Shown: positions 43,222 to 53,275 of the stretch, one piece after another
How positions within the stretch are numbered: the stretch's first letter is position 1
How the letters are laid out: each line of letters starts with the position of its first letter
Origin: an uncultured Ruminococcus sp.
GTDB lineage: Bacteria; Bacillota; Clostridia; Monoglobales; Monoglobaceae
Length of the DNA stretch: 64,000 nt
NCBI GenBank assembly: GCA_902760955.1
Contig: CACWIG010000001.1
Coordinates: 31,918 to 95,917, forward strand
Direction of reading: 5' to 3'
Position numbers and translations under genes: made by a program
Notes under the pieces: generated by a model
What the model was told of the DNA's origin: nothing
What the model saw: only the letters and a program-made list of their open reading frames with translations
The model's database searches: none

Positions 43222-43986
43222 ATGTTCGCATTAGAACGTCAAAAGATGATTATTGACCTTTTAAACCAAACGGGAGCGGTTTCGGTCAGCCGACTCAGCG
43301 AAGAGATGGGAGTAACCGAAGAAACAGTAAGGCGTGACCTTGAGAAGCTTGAAAAACAGGAACTTTTACGCCGTACTCACGGGGGTGCTTTGCCAATTGA
43401 CGATAGCAGTAATGAATTGTCGTTAAATAAAAGAAAGTCAACCAATGTTGAGGCAAAGCAGGCACTTGCCAAAATTGCTGCTGATATGGTTGCGACGGGT
43501 GATACGATTTTTCTTGATGCCTCTACGACTACGTTCTATATGGCTCAGGAAATAAAAAGAATGAAGCAAGCGGTTACCGTAATTACAAATTCTTTGAGGG
43601 TTATATCGGAATTGTCTGATTGCGAAAATGTCAAGTTAATCGGAATAGGCGGTCTTGTGGGCGGAAATCAATCCTTTGTAGGAAGATTTGCGGAAAATTG
43701 TATCGAAAAAAACTATTTTGCCAATAAAATGTTTTTTAGCGGAAAGGGTATTGTCCGAAACAGCGGTGTCCTTGAAAGCAACGAGCAAGAGTGTGCAATC
43801 AAGCAACAGATGATAAAAAATTCCACAAAGCACTATTTTATATGTGATAAATCAAAAATCGGAAGAATTGGTTTTATTAAACTTGCGGATATAGAAATGC
43901 TTGACGGAATAATAACAGATGCAAAAATTGATAAAGAGTGGAAAGCAGAGCTTGACGAAGCAGGAGTCGAATTAATAACAAAATAA
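43222..43986 (+). CDS. DeoR/GlpR-family transcriptional regulator
   Basis: This is a likely regulator of the microcompartment locus (254 residues). The N-terminal DeoR helix-turn-helix is typical: ERQKMIIDLLNQTGAVSVSR then TEETVRRDLEKLEKQELLRR, ending in THGGALP. The C-terminal sensor is the sugar-phosphate-binding DeoRC domain (DTIFLDASTTTFYMAQEI, VITNSLRV). Regulators of this family answer to phosphorylated sugars, and FucR of fucose operons belongs to it. That fits an aldolase substrate as inducer, but this is inference. GGAGG precedes the ATG. Confidence 0.9.
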   Translation: MFALERQKMIIDLLNQTGAVSVSRLSEEMGVTEETVRRDLEKLEKQELLRRTHGGALPIDDSSNELSLNKRKSTNVEAKQALAKIAADMVATGDTIFLDASTTTFYMAQEIKRMKQAVTVITNSLRVISELSDCENVKLIGIGGLVGGNQSFVGRFAENCIEKNYFANKMFFSGKGIVRNSGVLESNEQECAIKQQMIKNSTKHYFICDKSKIGRIGFIKLADIEMLDGIITDAKIDKEWKAELDEAGVELITK

Positions 43987-44010
43987 GGAGCCGAAAGGCT
44001 CCTTATTGCA
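43982..44010. terminator. Bidirectional terminator between the BMC locus and rdgB
   Basis: AATAAGGAGCC / GGCTCCTTATT is a perfect 11-bp stem with a GAAA tetraloop, overlapping the deoR stop codon. It closes the convergent deoR and rdgB genes. Confidence 0.88.
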
Positions 44011-44025
44011 TTTATTGACATATAT

Positions 44026-44616
44026 TTAAAGATTATTGCACCACTTTGCAAACTTTTTAAGTGCATTAAAGCGGTGGCTGATTGAATTTTTAACCTCCGC
44101 AGGCACTTCTGCTAAGGTACATTTGCGGTCATCAATGTAAAAAATCGGGTCATATCCAAAGCCACTTTCGCCTGATGGAGAAAAAGCAATTCTGCCGACA
44201 CATTCGCCTCGGAAGGTTACTGTTTTTTCGTTGGGACGTGCAAAAGCAATAACACATACAAATTTTGCGGTTCTCTTTTCGGCAGGCTGTCCCTCAAGTG
44301 CAGTCAACAGCTTGTTGATATTCTCGGCGTCGGTGGCATTTTCCCCTGCATATCGTGCTGTGTATACCCCCGGACTTCCGTCAAGAATGTCTACACACAA
44401 ACCGCTGTCGTCAGCAATCACGGGCTTTCCCACAGCTTTTAATATTGTTTCGGCTTTTTTTATTGCGTTTTCTTCAAAGGTGGTGCCGTCCTCGATTACA
44501 TCTATATCGCCTGCCCCTGCGTCCGTTTGCGTGATTACCTCGTAATCCGCACCTAATATATTTTTAATTTCTTCTGCTTTGTGTTGGTTCTTACTTGCTA
44601 AAATAAATGTTTTCAT
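44026..44616 (-). CDS. rdgB: dITP/XTP pyrophosphatase (RdgB/HAM1)
   Basis: This housekeeping enzyme removes non-canonical purine nucleoside triphosphates (196 residues from the ATG at 44616). Motifs seen are ILASKNQHKAEEIKNIL, VIADDSGLCVDILDGSPGVY, SARYAG-like TARYAGENATD, GRIAFSPSGESGFGYDPIF and ISHRFNALKKF. A longer frame (to 44679) lacks a ribosome-binding site, whereas AGGGAGAAA precedes this ATG. Confidence 0.95.
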   Translation of the reverse strand: MKTFILASKNQHKAEEIKNILGADYEVITQTDAGAGDIDVIEDGTTFEENAIKKAETILKAVGKPVIADDSGLCVDILDGSPGVYTARYAGENATDAENINKLLTALEGQPAEKRTAKFVCVIAFARPNEKTVTFRGECVGRIAFSPSGESGFGYDPIFYIDDRKCTLAEVPAEVKNSISHRFNALKKFAKWCNNL

Positions 44617-44679
44617 TTTAATTTTCTCCCTGTTTTTATAATATGTATAGTTCTTTGCAAAACGTGAAATATCGTACAA

Positions 44680-45005
44680 ATCATAAATCCAAAATAATTT
44701 TATTGAATTATTGCCCTTCGCCCATACAATGCGATTTATTGCACAATATAGGTTTTCTGCGGGACGTCGAGGACGCCGTCCCCTACAAAAATTATTTTGG
44801 ATTTTATGGTTTAAACGTGAAATAATTTTACTATGAATTATTGTTCGTTCCTAATACAACGTGATTTATGGTACGATATATATTTTCTGCGGGACGTCGA
44901 GGACGCCGTCCCCTACAAAAAAATATTTTGAATTTATAATAGGCTTCCTTGCGTAATCGTAGGGGACGATGCCCACATCGTCCCGTTCGGCATTTGTTAT
45001 ATAAT
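44680..45005. repeat. Repeat cluster between rdgB and addB
   Basis: There is no gene. A family D unit (44685-44805) is interrupted by a family A palindrome (about 44760-44787). A second, diverged D-like half with another A palindrome (about 44890-44917) follows, so the two halves look like a ~130-bp tandem duplication. At 44959-44985 there is a variant palindrome whose arms are GGGACGATG/CATCGTCCC in the same GTAGGG...CCCG frame. Confidence 0.75.
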
Positions 45006-45015
45006 CGCCGATTTC

Positions 45016-48000
45016 TCAGTTGTGACAATGTTCGCTGAATAAGCAATATTGACAGGCGTCATAGTTTTTATCACAATATGGTCTTGCATCTATGTTTCCG
45101 TTGTATATTCCCATTGCCGAGTCCTGAATTTTCCTGTTTGACTCGTTTATGCGTTCTCTAAGCTCTGAGTCGGGAATGGGGGTCAGAGTATATTTTTCTC
45201 CGTTTTCGCCCCCCGAACTGTAGTCGGATATTACTGCGGCATCATCTGTCATCCATCCGTTTATTGCAACTTTTTTGTTGACCTCTTTTTCTAACTCAGA
45301 TGGAGATATTCCTCCGCTGTTTGCAGAAAGCTTAACTATCGGGTCGGTCATTTGCATATAGAGCATTGCGGCAGGGCTTGCGTTCATCCTTTTGCATATT
45401 ATATCGGAATATAAAAGCGGTTGTATATTTACACCTGCCTGAACAAGATTGTAGTTAAGGGGTTTGCTTGATGATTTATAGTCTGTGATTGCAATATAGT
45501 TTTTGCCGTTGATTTCAGCCATATCCGCCTTATCTATTATTCCTTTTAAGTTTGCAATGTGTTTACCATCTTCGTTTGATATTTCAAGCTGTGGGATTTC
45601 TCCGTCAGTATCAATTCGTATTTCAAAGCCGATAGGACGAAATTTGCTTGACCGATAGAATTTTATGACCTCCCAGGCTGTGCGAGAGGCAATCCCTTGC
45701 ATCTTTGTGGTGATATATTTATAGTAAGAAGAGCTTTCGTATAAAAGCTCACTGTTCTTTTTTGCTTCATCTTTTACAAGGGAGTACATACGCTTGTAGC
45801 AATCCTCTTTTGTTATGCTTGAAAAGTCTGTATTTGCAGACTTCAGTTCTGAAAAATATCTATACAATGCCTCGTGCTGAATAGTACCTGTGCTGCGTGC
45901 CTCTATGCCTGCGATTTCTCGCTCAGATGCCATAAGACCATAGCTTAAAAAGAAAGAATATGCACACGCGTTATACTTTTCAAGCTTTGATGCGCTTAAC
46001 CTAATCGGTGTGCCGTAGATAGCATCTACGGAGGCTCTTGACAGCTTTTCGGGCTTATGATTTTCCATTGCATAGATTATATCAGCCAATTTTTCTGCAT
46101 AGTCTTTGTCGTTGGCAAACAGCTTGTATAGCTTTGCCTCCGAAGGCTTTAGCTGAGTATGGTTACCGCTTGCCTTTGCGAGAATAGTGCATAAAATCTC
46201 AAATGCCGCCTCCTTGCCCTCCGAGCCGTGAAGGATATCACCGCTCAGGTCGGGATTGTAAACTTCAATATCAGGGAAAACTTTGTTTTTTATCCTCTTT
46301 AATATTGGTGAGGGTGCAAGCGGTGTTCCGTTTGCATTTGTCAGGGGGCAAAACAGATATAGCTTCTCTGATGGAGCAGAGAGAACAGAGTATATAAGGA
46401 GTTGTTCCTCGTGTTGTTTAAAGTCCGCTCCCGGGGCTAACTGTATTCCGTGATTGTAAAGCTCGTGACGTTCTGCGTCGGATATAATACCCTCAGATGT
46501 GTGAGGCATAGGAAAAACACCGTCGGTCATACCTAAGACAATGACCACAGGCGTTCCGCTGTTTCGGAAGGTGTCAATACTGCTCAATACAACACTGCCT
46601 TGGGTTTGAGGTGTAAGACCTACGTTTATGCCGCTGCAGGCATTGTTAAAAAGCTCGTAAAAGTCCTGCCTGGATATATATTCGTCGTCCATAAGGACAG
46701 AAATTTGCGATATTATCGATATAACGCTGTTCCATACCTGTTTGTACTCCTCTGCAAGATAGGACATATTTTGAGCGGAAAAAGACTCGCACAGGGTGGA
46801 TATGCAATCTGACAGCTCAAATAAGTCCATTGCATTTAATATGGCATTGCAAAACTCCTTTGCATTTCGTCTGCCCGAAAGTTCTGATTTCATACATTCG
46901 GTAAAGCGTGTAATCTTGCCTCTGGTTGTGTTGATTTCGTCTATGTCATAACCTTTGGGGCAGTATGCCCATACGGCGTCATTCCACATAGAATGTGATG
47001 GATTGACAGCAAGCAGATAGTTTTCAAAGCTGTCAATCTCATTATCGGTTGCGGTTGTTATGCCTGTTCTTGCAAGGGTCATAATTCTCTCGTAGGAGTA
47101 GCCGTTTGCTATAATATCGAGAGAAGTTGTTATCAGCCGTACAAGAGGATTGGAAATAATACTTCTCCTTTTATCAAGAAAGATGTCAATTCCTCTTGAC
47201 TCAAATATAGCAGGTGCTATCCGATTGTATGCATCGGTGTTTCGTGCCAAAATTAAAAAGTCAGAGAATTTACGTCCCTCTGTTCTGCATAGCCGCAGAA
47301 TTAAATCGGCGGCGGCTTCTGCCTCTCTGTAATTGTTGGATACCTCAAATATTTTCACGTTGTGGGGCGTGCTGATTTGGGGTTTGGGATATGATGAAAA
47401 GTAGTTGCCTACAAGTATATCAATTTCGCTTTCCATAGGGTTATCCGCTATTTTTACAGGAGCGGAATAGGGTACGTTGTGCGTTTTGGCTGTTTCAATA
47501 AGTTTTCTGCCTGTTTCTGCTGATGAGGAGAACAAATCAGAGCATCTGTATATATCGTCACAGCAGAGGTCAACATATACGTCAAGCAGTTGCATAAGCT
47601 CAGCTATTGCGTTGAGCTCAACAGGTGTAAAAGAGCGGAAATGACGTATGAACAAGCTGCCTTTTAAAAATGCACATTCCTTAAGTTTGGGGATAACAAG
47701 AGTCAAGTTATCCTCTGCGTCGGCGGAACTGCTGTTCAACAGGTTGTCATACACCTCATATATTTTTGATATATCGTTGAGTTTTAAGGATAGGTCGTCG
47801 CTTTCAACTTCGTTTGCGGTAGATGCCAAAAGTTCAGGATTGATGCCATAGCGTTTAAATTCCGATACTAAGCTCACAATGTCAGATGCAAAACCTTTGC
47901 GGCGTATTGTGCGTGCAAGGGCGTTGAGTTTGCCCTGCAAAGAGCGTATTGTTTCGGCGGCAATAATTTGCTTTCCTGCACCGTCTATGTACTTCATACG

Positions 48001-48234
48001 TAAGGGACCAAGCTTAGAAAAAACCAGATTACACAATCTCGAAAACGTGATAACCTTTACGGAGTTCTGGGCTTTTATGCCATAGTTTTTAATGACATCT
48101 CTTTCGGTTGACAGCGAAAACTGTTCAGGAACGAGAAGCCACGAAAGATTGCCGCTTTTTTTATTCTTAGAAATCAGGTTGTCCACATATTCTTTTCGGT
48201 TTGAATTTTCTGTTCCGTATATAATGTTCAGCAT
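45016..48234 (-). CDS. addB: AddB, helicase-nuclease subunit B
   Basis: This subunit of the AddAB recombinational repair helicase-nuclease has 1072 residues. The N terminus LNIIYGTENSNRKEYVDNLI, then WLLVPEQFSLSTER, is the AddB version of a P-loop region. The C-terminal half holds the PD-(D/E)XK nuclease (ITDYKSSSKPLNYNLVQAGV). Cysteines for the iron-sulfur staple are seen at CAYSFF and in the C-terminal CDKNYDACQYCLFSEHC. addA, usually the next gene, is not beside it: rdgB and repeats follow instead. Confidence 0.92.
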   Translation of the reverse strand: MLNIIYGTENSNRKEYVDNLISKNKKSGNLSWLLVPEQFSLSTERDVIKNYGIKAQNSVKVITFSRLCNLVFSKLGPLRMKYIDGAGKQIIAAETIRSLQGKLNALARTIRRKGFASDIVSLVSEFKRYGINPELLASTANEVESDDLSLKLNDISKIYEVYDNLLNSSSADAEDNLTLVIPKLKECAFLKGSLFIRHFRSFTPVELNAIAELMQLLDVYVDLCCDDIYRCSDLFSSSAETGRKLIETAKTHNVPYSAPVKIADNPMESEIDILVGNYFSSYPKPQISTPHNVKIFEVSNNYREAEAAADLILRLCRTEGRKFSDFLILARNTDAYNRIAPAIFESRGIDIFLDKRRSIISNPLVRLITTSLDIIANGYSYERIMTLARTGITTATDNEIDSFENYLLAVNPSHSMWNDAVWAYCPKGYDIDEINTTRGKITRFTECMKSELSGRRNAKEFCNAILNAMDLFELSDCISTLCESFSAQNMSYLAEEYKQVWNSVISIISQISVLMDDEYISRQDFYELFNNACSGINVGLTPQTQGSVVLSSIDTFRNSGTPVVIVLGMTDGVFPMPHTSEGIISDAERHELYNHGIQLAPGADFKQHEEQLLIYSVLSAPSEKLYLFCPLTNANGTPLAPSPILKRIKNKVFPDIEVYNPDLSGDILHGSEGKEAAFEILCTILAKASGNHTQLKPSEAKLYKLFANDKDYAEKLADIIYAMENHKPEKLSRASVDAIYGTPIRLSASKLEKYNACAYSFFLSYGLMASEREIAGIEARSTGTIQHEALYRYFSELKSANTDFSSITKEDCYKRMYSLVKDEAKKNSELLYESSSYYKYITTKMQGIASRTAWEVIKFYRSSKFRPIGFEIRIDTDGEIPQLEISNEDGKHIANLKGIIDKADMAEINGKNYIAITDYKSSSKPLNYNLVQAGVNIQPLLYSDIICKRMNASPAAMLYMQMTDPIVKLSANSGGISPSELEKEVNKKVAINGWMTDDAAVISDYSSGGENGEKYTLTPIPDSELRERINESNRKIQDSAMGIYNGNIDARPYCDKNYDACQYCLFSEHCHN

Positions 48235-48269
48235 CTCTCCGCTCCTTTCTATATTCTCATATAAGCTGT

Positions 48270-48356
48270 AAATTCAAAATAATTTTATTGAATAATTTGC
48301 CCTATGCCCATACAGTCGCCAAGCCCAACTGCAATGAAAAAATTATTTTGAAATTT
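48270..48356 (+). repeat. MITE-like repeat family D, copy upstream of addB
   Basis: A complete ~86-bp family D unit (AAATTCAAAATAATTTT ... AATTATTTTGAAATTT) lies between addB and the left end of the integrated element. Confidence 0.8.
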
Positions 48357-48412
48357 GTGAAATTTTTTATTATTCTTATAATAGCACATAATCGGCAAAA
48401 CTGCAACAAAAA

Positions 48413-48445
48413 AACAGCCATATGGGTGTCCTTAATAAAACAGTA
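48413..48445. other. attL of the serine-recombinase element
   Basis: From outside to inside: AACAGCC (48413-48419, half of a terminator stem), ATATGGG, TGTC (48427-48430, candidate core), then the element arm GTCCTTAATAAAACAGTA (48428-48445). The arm is an inverted copy (17 of 18) of the one at 53477-53494. Confidence 0.75.
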
Positions 48446-48476
48446 ATATTGTTTTCGTTGAAACGGCATAGGTTTT

Positions 48477-50373
<1,897 letters not shown>

Positions 50374-50417
50374 TCCTATCCAATCCTTTCCGTTGATTTT
50401 TGATAAAACTTTTTTAT

Positions 50418-50516
50418 AGCAAGCATAGCAAGTGGGTACTCACTTGCGGAAAATTAAATTTTTAATACTTGCTATTTTGAGAAAACAGCAAGCATAGCGA
50501 GTGTAGCCACACTCAC
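50418..50516. repeat. Two palindromes with a common lead, oriT-like
   Basis: Two units begin AGCAAGCATAGC. The first has palindrome GCAAGTG..CACTTGC (50428-50447, GTAC centre), the second GAGTGT..ACACTC (50499-50514, AGCC centre). They lie upstream of the recombinase/small-ORF pair. Such lead-plus-palindrome pairs resemble transfer origins or protein-binding sites of integrative elements from memory. There is no relaxase to confirm this. Confidence 0.5.
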
Positions 50517-50519
50517 AAA

Positions 50520-50843
50520 AATTTCATTTTTATTTTTGGGAATTTCCCAAACCCTTTTTGATATAACTTCGTTTTCGCATAATAAACGAATTTGATTGTA
50601 AAAATACAACCTTTGAGAGAAAAAATTTTGTTCTCACATAAGTAACACGCAAAAATTCAAAATAGCAACTTTTTAATAAAAGTTTTATTATTTTTTTCTT
50701 TCATATGGGTAACATCTGAAATTGAATTTTTACACACATAAATGCAAAAATATTTATTCTCATTTATGACACAATCAAAGAAAGAAAAATATGCAGAAAC
50801 AGAAAATATTTATTGTTATTTTGCTGAAACTTTATAAAATGTA
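50520..50843. other. AT-rich gap inside the element, no gene seen
   Basis: The gap is very AT-rich, with no supported open frame on either strand and no strong hairpin. The promoter of the structured RNA begins at its right edge. Confidence 0.55.
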
Positions 50844-50872
50844 TTGATTAAAAAAGAAAAATGTGGTATTAT
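50844..50872 (+). promoter_or_regulatory. Promoter of the structured leader RNA
   Basis: TTGATT (50844-50849), a 17-bp spacer and TATTAT (50867-50872). The predicted start at about 50879 coincides with the first base of the outer RNA stem. Confidence 0.8.
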
Positions 50873-50878
50873 AAATAT

Positions 50879-51010
50879 GCTACACTCTTAATTAAAATGG
50901 AGTTAGTATATATTCTTGTATTATTTTTACATTGCAAAGGTACGCTAATGGTAAAAGTGTACTCTCTGGCAAACTTTGTAATGTAAATGCAAGTTATATA
51001 AGAGTGTAGC
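50879..51010 (+). ncRNA. Novel structured RNA (nested three-helix leader)
   Basis: Three nested helices are visible. The outer stem is a perfect 12 bp, GCTACACTCTTA (50879-50890) with TAAGAGTGTAGC (50999-51010). The middle stem is 13 bp with one G-U pair, TTACATTGCAAAG (50927-50939) with CTTTGTAATGTAA (50974-50986). The apical stem is 6 bp, GTACGC/GTGTAC (50940-50962). A consensus-spaced promoter ends exactly at the first helix, and a terminator with a competing antiterminator follows before the lipoprotein genes. I cannot match it to a known family from memory. A riboswitch-like leader or an independent small RNA are both possible. Confidence 0.7.
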
Positions 51011-51020
51011 AACCTTATCG

Positions 51021-51075
51021 TCAGAGCTTGTGCATTTTTCGTGCGTAGCTCTGAAATATGGGCTACGCATTTTTT
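51021..51075 (+). terminator. Terminator with overlapping antiterminator
   Basis: The terminator stem is TGCGTAGC (51042-51049) / GCTACGCA (51062-51069) followed by six T. Alternatively TCAGAGCT (51021-51028) pairs with AGCTCTGA (51047-51054), which uses part of the terminator's 5' arm. The two folds exclude each other. Confidence 0.75.
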
Positions 51076-51182
51076 ATTAGATAATTAGCTTCGCAACCAT
51101 TGGGTACTTCTCTCGCCTGATAAAGTTGCCAAGCAATTATATATTTTTAACAAATTAAATTTTACAAAGGAGCTAAAAGCAA

Positions 51183-52178
51183 GTGAAAAAATTAGTAGCG
51201 GTAATGTTAGCATTCTGTTTTGTGTTATCATTATCAGGATGCGGAAAAGAGATGACACTTAATTTATCTTATGGGAATAGAACAGGTACATACTCTGGCG
51301 ATGTAAATGAACAAGGTTTACCACACGGACAAGGTAAATTCACTTCAGAAAATGAAGAAGGCGAAAAATGGACTTATGAGGGAGAGTTCAAAAACGGACA
51401 TTTTGATGGCGAAGGTAAAACTACTTGGAAAAGCGGAACTATGGAAATTGGAACATATAAAGATGATGTTATTGTTCCGATGAAAGGTAATGAGATTAAA
51501 TCGTTATATACAACTCCAGAAAACTTTAAAGATCATTATGTGGAGATAATTGGACGAGTTTTCACTGCTCCTGAATTTGTTGATGATGGTGTAAGTATTC
51601 AAATGTGGGCTGACATAGAAAAAAGCGAAAATAATACCATTGTTTACATAATGGATAAAGATTTTGATGTAAAACAGGATGACTATGTTCGTATAGTTGG
51701 TAAAGTTGGTGATGCTTTTGAGGGAGAAAATGCCTTTGGCGGAACTGTATCGGCTCCAACAATTATAGCAAAAGAATATGAGGTTTTAAGTTATCAAGAT
51801 GCACTTATGCCCACATTAAAAACGCTTGATGTTAATGAAACTCAAACACAATATGGTTATTCCGTAACTTTACAAAAAATTGAATTTGCAGAAAAGGAAA
51901 CAAGAGTTTATTTAAAGGTTGATAATCAAGGCTCAGACACATTTAATGTTTACAGTTTCAATGCTAAAATCACCCAATCAGGAAAACAATTTGAAGAACA
52001 GGATAATTGGGATGCTGAATATCCTGAAATACAAAGTGATTTACTTGTGGGCAATTCAACAGAGGGAATTATTGCATTTCCAAAATTAAATGATGGTGCA
52101 TTCACAGTCATTATAGATGCAAGTTCTGAAAATTGGGACGAGGATATTAAACCATATACATTTAACATTCAAGGATAG
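51183..52178 (+). CDS. MORN-repeat lipoprotein
   Basis: This is a predicted surface lipoprotein (331 residues). The signal peptide MKKLVAVMLAFCFVLSLSGC has lipobox LSGC. Next come MORN-like repeats (NEQGLPHGQGKFTSENEEG, YEGEFKNGHFDGEGKTTW), an OB-fold-like domain (EIIGRVFTAPEF..DDYVRIVGKVG) and a C-terminal Ig-like domain of the DUF4352 kind (YSVTLQKIEFAEKETRVYLK). It starts at a GTG with AAAGGAGC about 10 nt upstream. The function is unknown. It is cargo of the recombinase element and is co-transcribed with the next lipoprotein. Confidence 0.82.
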   Translation: MKKLVAVMLAFCFVLSLSGCGKEMTLNLSYGNRTGTYSGDVNEQGLPHGQGKFTSENEEGEKWTYEGEFKNGHFDGEGKTTWKSGTMEIGTYKDDVIVPMKGNEIKSLYTTPENFKDHYVEIIGRVFTAPEFVDDGVSIQMWADIEKSENNTIVYIMDKDFDVKQDDYVRIVGKVGDAFEGENAFGGTVSAPTIIAKEYEVLSYQDALMPTLKTLDVNETQTQYGYSVTLQKIEFAEKETRVYLKVDNQGSDTFNVYSFNAKITQSGKQFEEQDNWDAEYPEIQSDLLVGNSTEGIIAFPKLNDGAFTVIIDASSENWDEDIKPYTFNIQG

Positions 52179-52188
52179 GAGAATTACA

Positions 52189-52797
52189 ATGAGAAAGATT
52201 AAATCAATTATAGCAACACTTTTGACATTCATTTTGATGCTTTCACTTACAGGCTGCGGGGAAATTAAAAAAGCAGAAACAGCGGTAAACGGAATGTTTG
52301 CTGCATTTAAAAGTCTGAATTTTGAAGAAGCACAAAAATATGTTAATGTCGAAGATATTACCAAAGCTGGAAATGAAGCAAACGAAAATTCAATGTTGAT
52401 TATGGAAACAGTTTTTGGGAATTTAAGCTACGAAATTATTTCATCTGAAAAAGTTGACAATAATAATGTTGTTGTTAAAACAAAAGTTACTGCTACAGAT
52501 ATGAAGCCGGTTATGGGAGAATTTTTGACGAAGGCTTTAGAATATGCCTTTTCAAATGCCTTCTCATCCCCTCAACCTACAGAAGAAGAAACAAATAAAA
52601 AAATGGAAGAAATCTTGGTTGAATGCGCCTCAAAGCCTGAACTTGCTACAGTTACAAACGAAGTTGATATAAAAGTCGTAAAAACTGAAAGTAAAGAATG
52701 GAAAATTGAAGCTGATGATACTTTTGTTAATGCATTGCTTGGTGGTCTCGCAGATGCGGCAAAAGAAATGGAAAATGCTTTTAACACAGAAGAATAG
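52189..52797 (+). CDS. Small lipoprotein, DUF-type, element cargo
   Basis: This 202-residue lipoprotein has a signal sequence ending in SLTGCGEIKKAE. The mature part looks like a helical/beta NTF2- or DUF5105-like domain (AVNGMFAAFKSLNFEEAQKY, VVVKTKVTATDMKPVM, VDIKVVKTESKEWKIEADD), common in clostridial lipoproteins of unknown role. The ATG at 52189 follows GATAGGAG. The gene lies 10 bp after the MORN lipoprotein. Confidence 0.78.
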   Translation: MRKIKSIIATLLTFILMLSLTGCGEIKKAETAVNGMFAAFKSLNFEEAQKYVNVEDITKAGNEANENSMLIMETVFGNLSYEIISSEKVDNNNVVVKTKVTATDMKPVMGEFLTKALEYAFSNAFSSPQPTEEETNKKMEEILVECASKPELATVTNEVDIKVVKTESKEWKIEADDTFVNALLGGLADAAKEMENAFNTEE

Positions 52798-52798
52798 C

Positions 52799-52870
52799 AA
52801 AAAGAGAACAGGCAAGTCAAGGGTAAATACACGAGCTTTACGCTCGCCCTTGACAAACCTGTTCTTTTTC
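52799..52870 (+). terminator. Long branched terminator after the lipoprotein operon
   Basis: The outer stem AAAGAGAACAGG/CCTGTTCTTTTT encloses GTCAAGGG/CCCTTGAC, with a small GAGC/GCTC hairpin at the tip. A T-run follows. Confidence 0.85.
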
Positions 52871-52886
52871 GCAATGTGTCAGTTAA

Positions 52887-52925
52887 GGGGATTTAAGCCG
52901 AAAAATGGACTTAAATCCTCTTTTT
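52887..52925 (+). terminator. Second hairpin with T-run
   Basis: GGATTTAAG / CTTAAATCC with flanking bases forms a stem of about 9-11 bp, followed by TCTTTTT. It may back up the preceding terminator and insulate the module to its right. Confidence 0.65.
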
Positions 52926-53078
52926 CAAAAAGTGTTCATTTTTAGATTTTGTGGAACGATAGAACCCCATTTTTGAGGTTTTGAATATAAAACCATTACC
53001 TTGTATGTTTTCGTTGATTTTAACCCCATAAAACAAGCATTTTTCAACCTCTATTTCGTAACATCTTACACAAAATTC

Positions 53079-53107
53079 TTGCATTTTCTGTCAAACTATG
53101 TTAAAAT
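53079..53107 (+). promoter_or_regulatory. Promoter of the toxin-like mRNA
   Basis: TTGCAT (53079-53084), a 17-bp spacer and TAAAAT (53102-53107). The predicted transcript starts with a tight hairpin GTTGGA-GAAA-TCCAAC (53114-53129), a 5' stabiliser typical of toxin mRNAs. Confidence 0.7.
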
Positions 53108-53159
53108 ATCGTTGTTGGAGAAATCCAACCTGATACTGGGCAAGTTCGAGGGCGGTTAG

Positions 53160-53202
53160 CCACCTTTTTAATTCTGCTGATTTCAGCAGGGATTGGGGGT
53201 GG
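53160..53202 (+). promoter_or_regulatory. Structure hiding the toxin ribosome-binding site
   Basis: CCACC (53160-53164) can pair with GGTGG (53198-53202) of the GGGGGTGG Shine-Dalgarno, stacked on an inner CTGCTG/CAGCAG hairpin (53174-53189). The ribosome-binding site would be closed in the nascent mRNA. Confidence 0.6.
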
Positions 53203-53206
53203 TTTT

Positions 53207-53275
53207 ATGGGAAACGAATACATAATTTATTTTATGATTGTTCTGTTACTTCTTGTAATAACCATAAAAAAATAA
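53207..53275 (+). CDS. Candidate type I toxin peptide (22 codons)
   Basis: This tiny ORF begins MGNEYIIYFM, continues with an unbroken hydrophobic stretch (IVLLLLVITI) and ends in two lysines: a single-pass membrane peptide. GGGGGTGG precedes the ATG. It has its own promoter, a 5' hairpin, an occluded ribosome-binding site, a terminator overlapping the stop codon, and a convergent antisense RNA. Together these are the hallmarks of type I toxins such as the Fst/TxpA/BsrG groups, although the peptide is shorter than those. Toxicity is inference. Confidence 0.65.
   Translation: MGNEYIIYFMIVLLLLVITIKK

Noticed and set aside
50818..51080. Group II intron or HEARO-type RNA at the structured leader
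   Set aside because: It is too small, with no domain V-like hairpin and no associated reverse transcriptase or homing endonuclease.
52572..52874. Minus-strand frames of 60-100 codons antisense to the second lipoprotein
   Set aside because: They are shadow frames of an AT-rich gene and have no ribosome-binding site.
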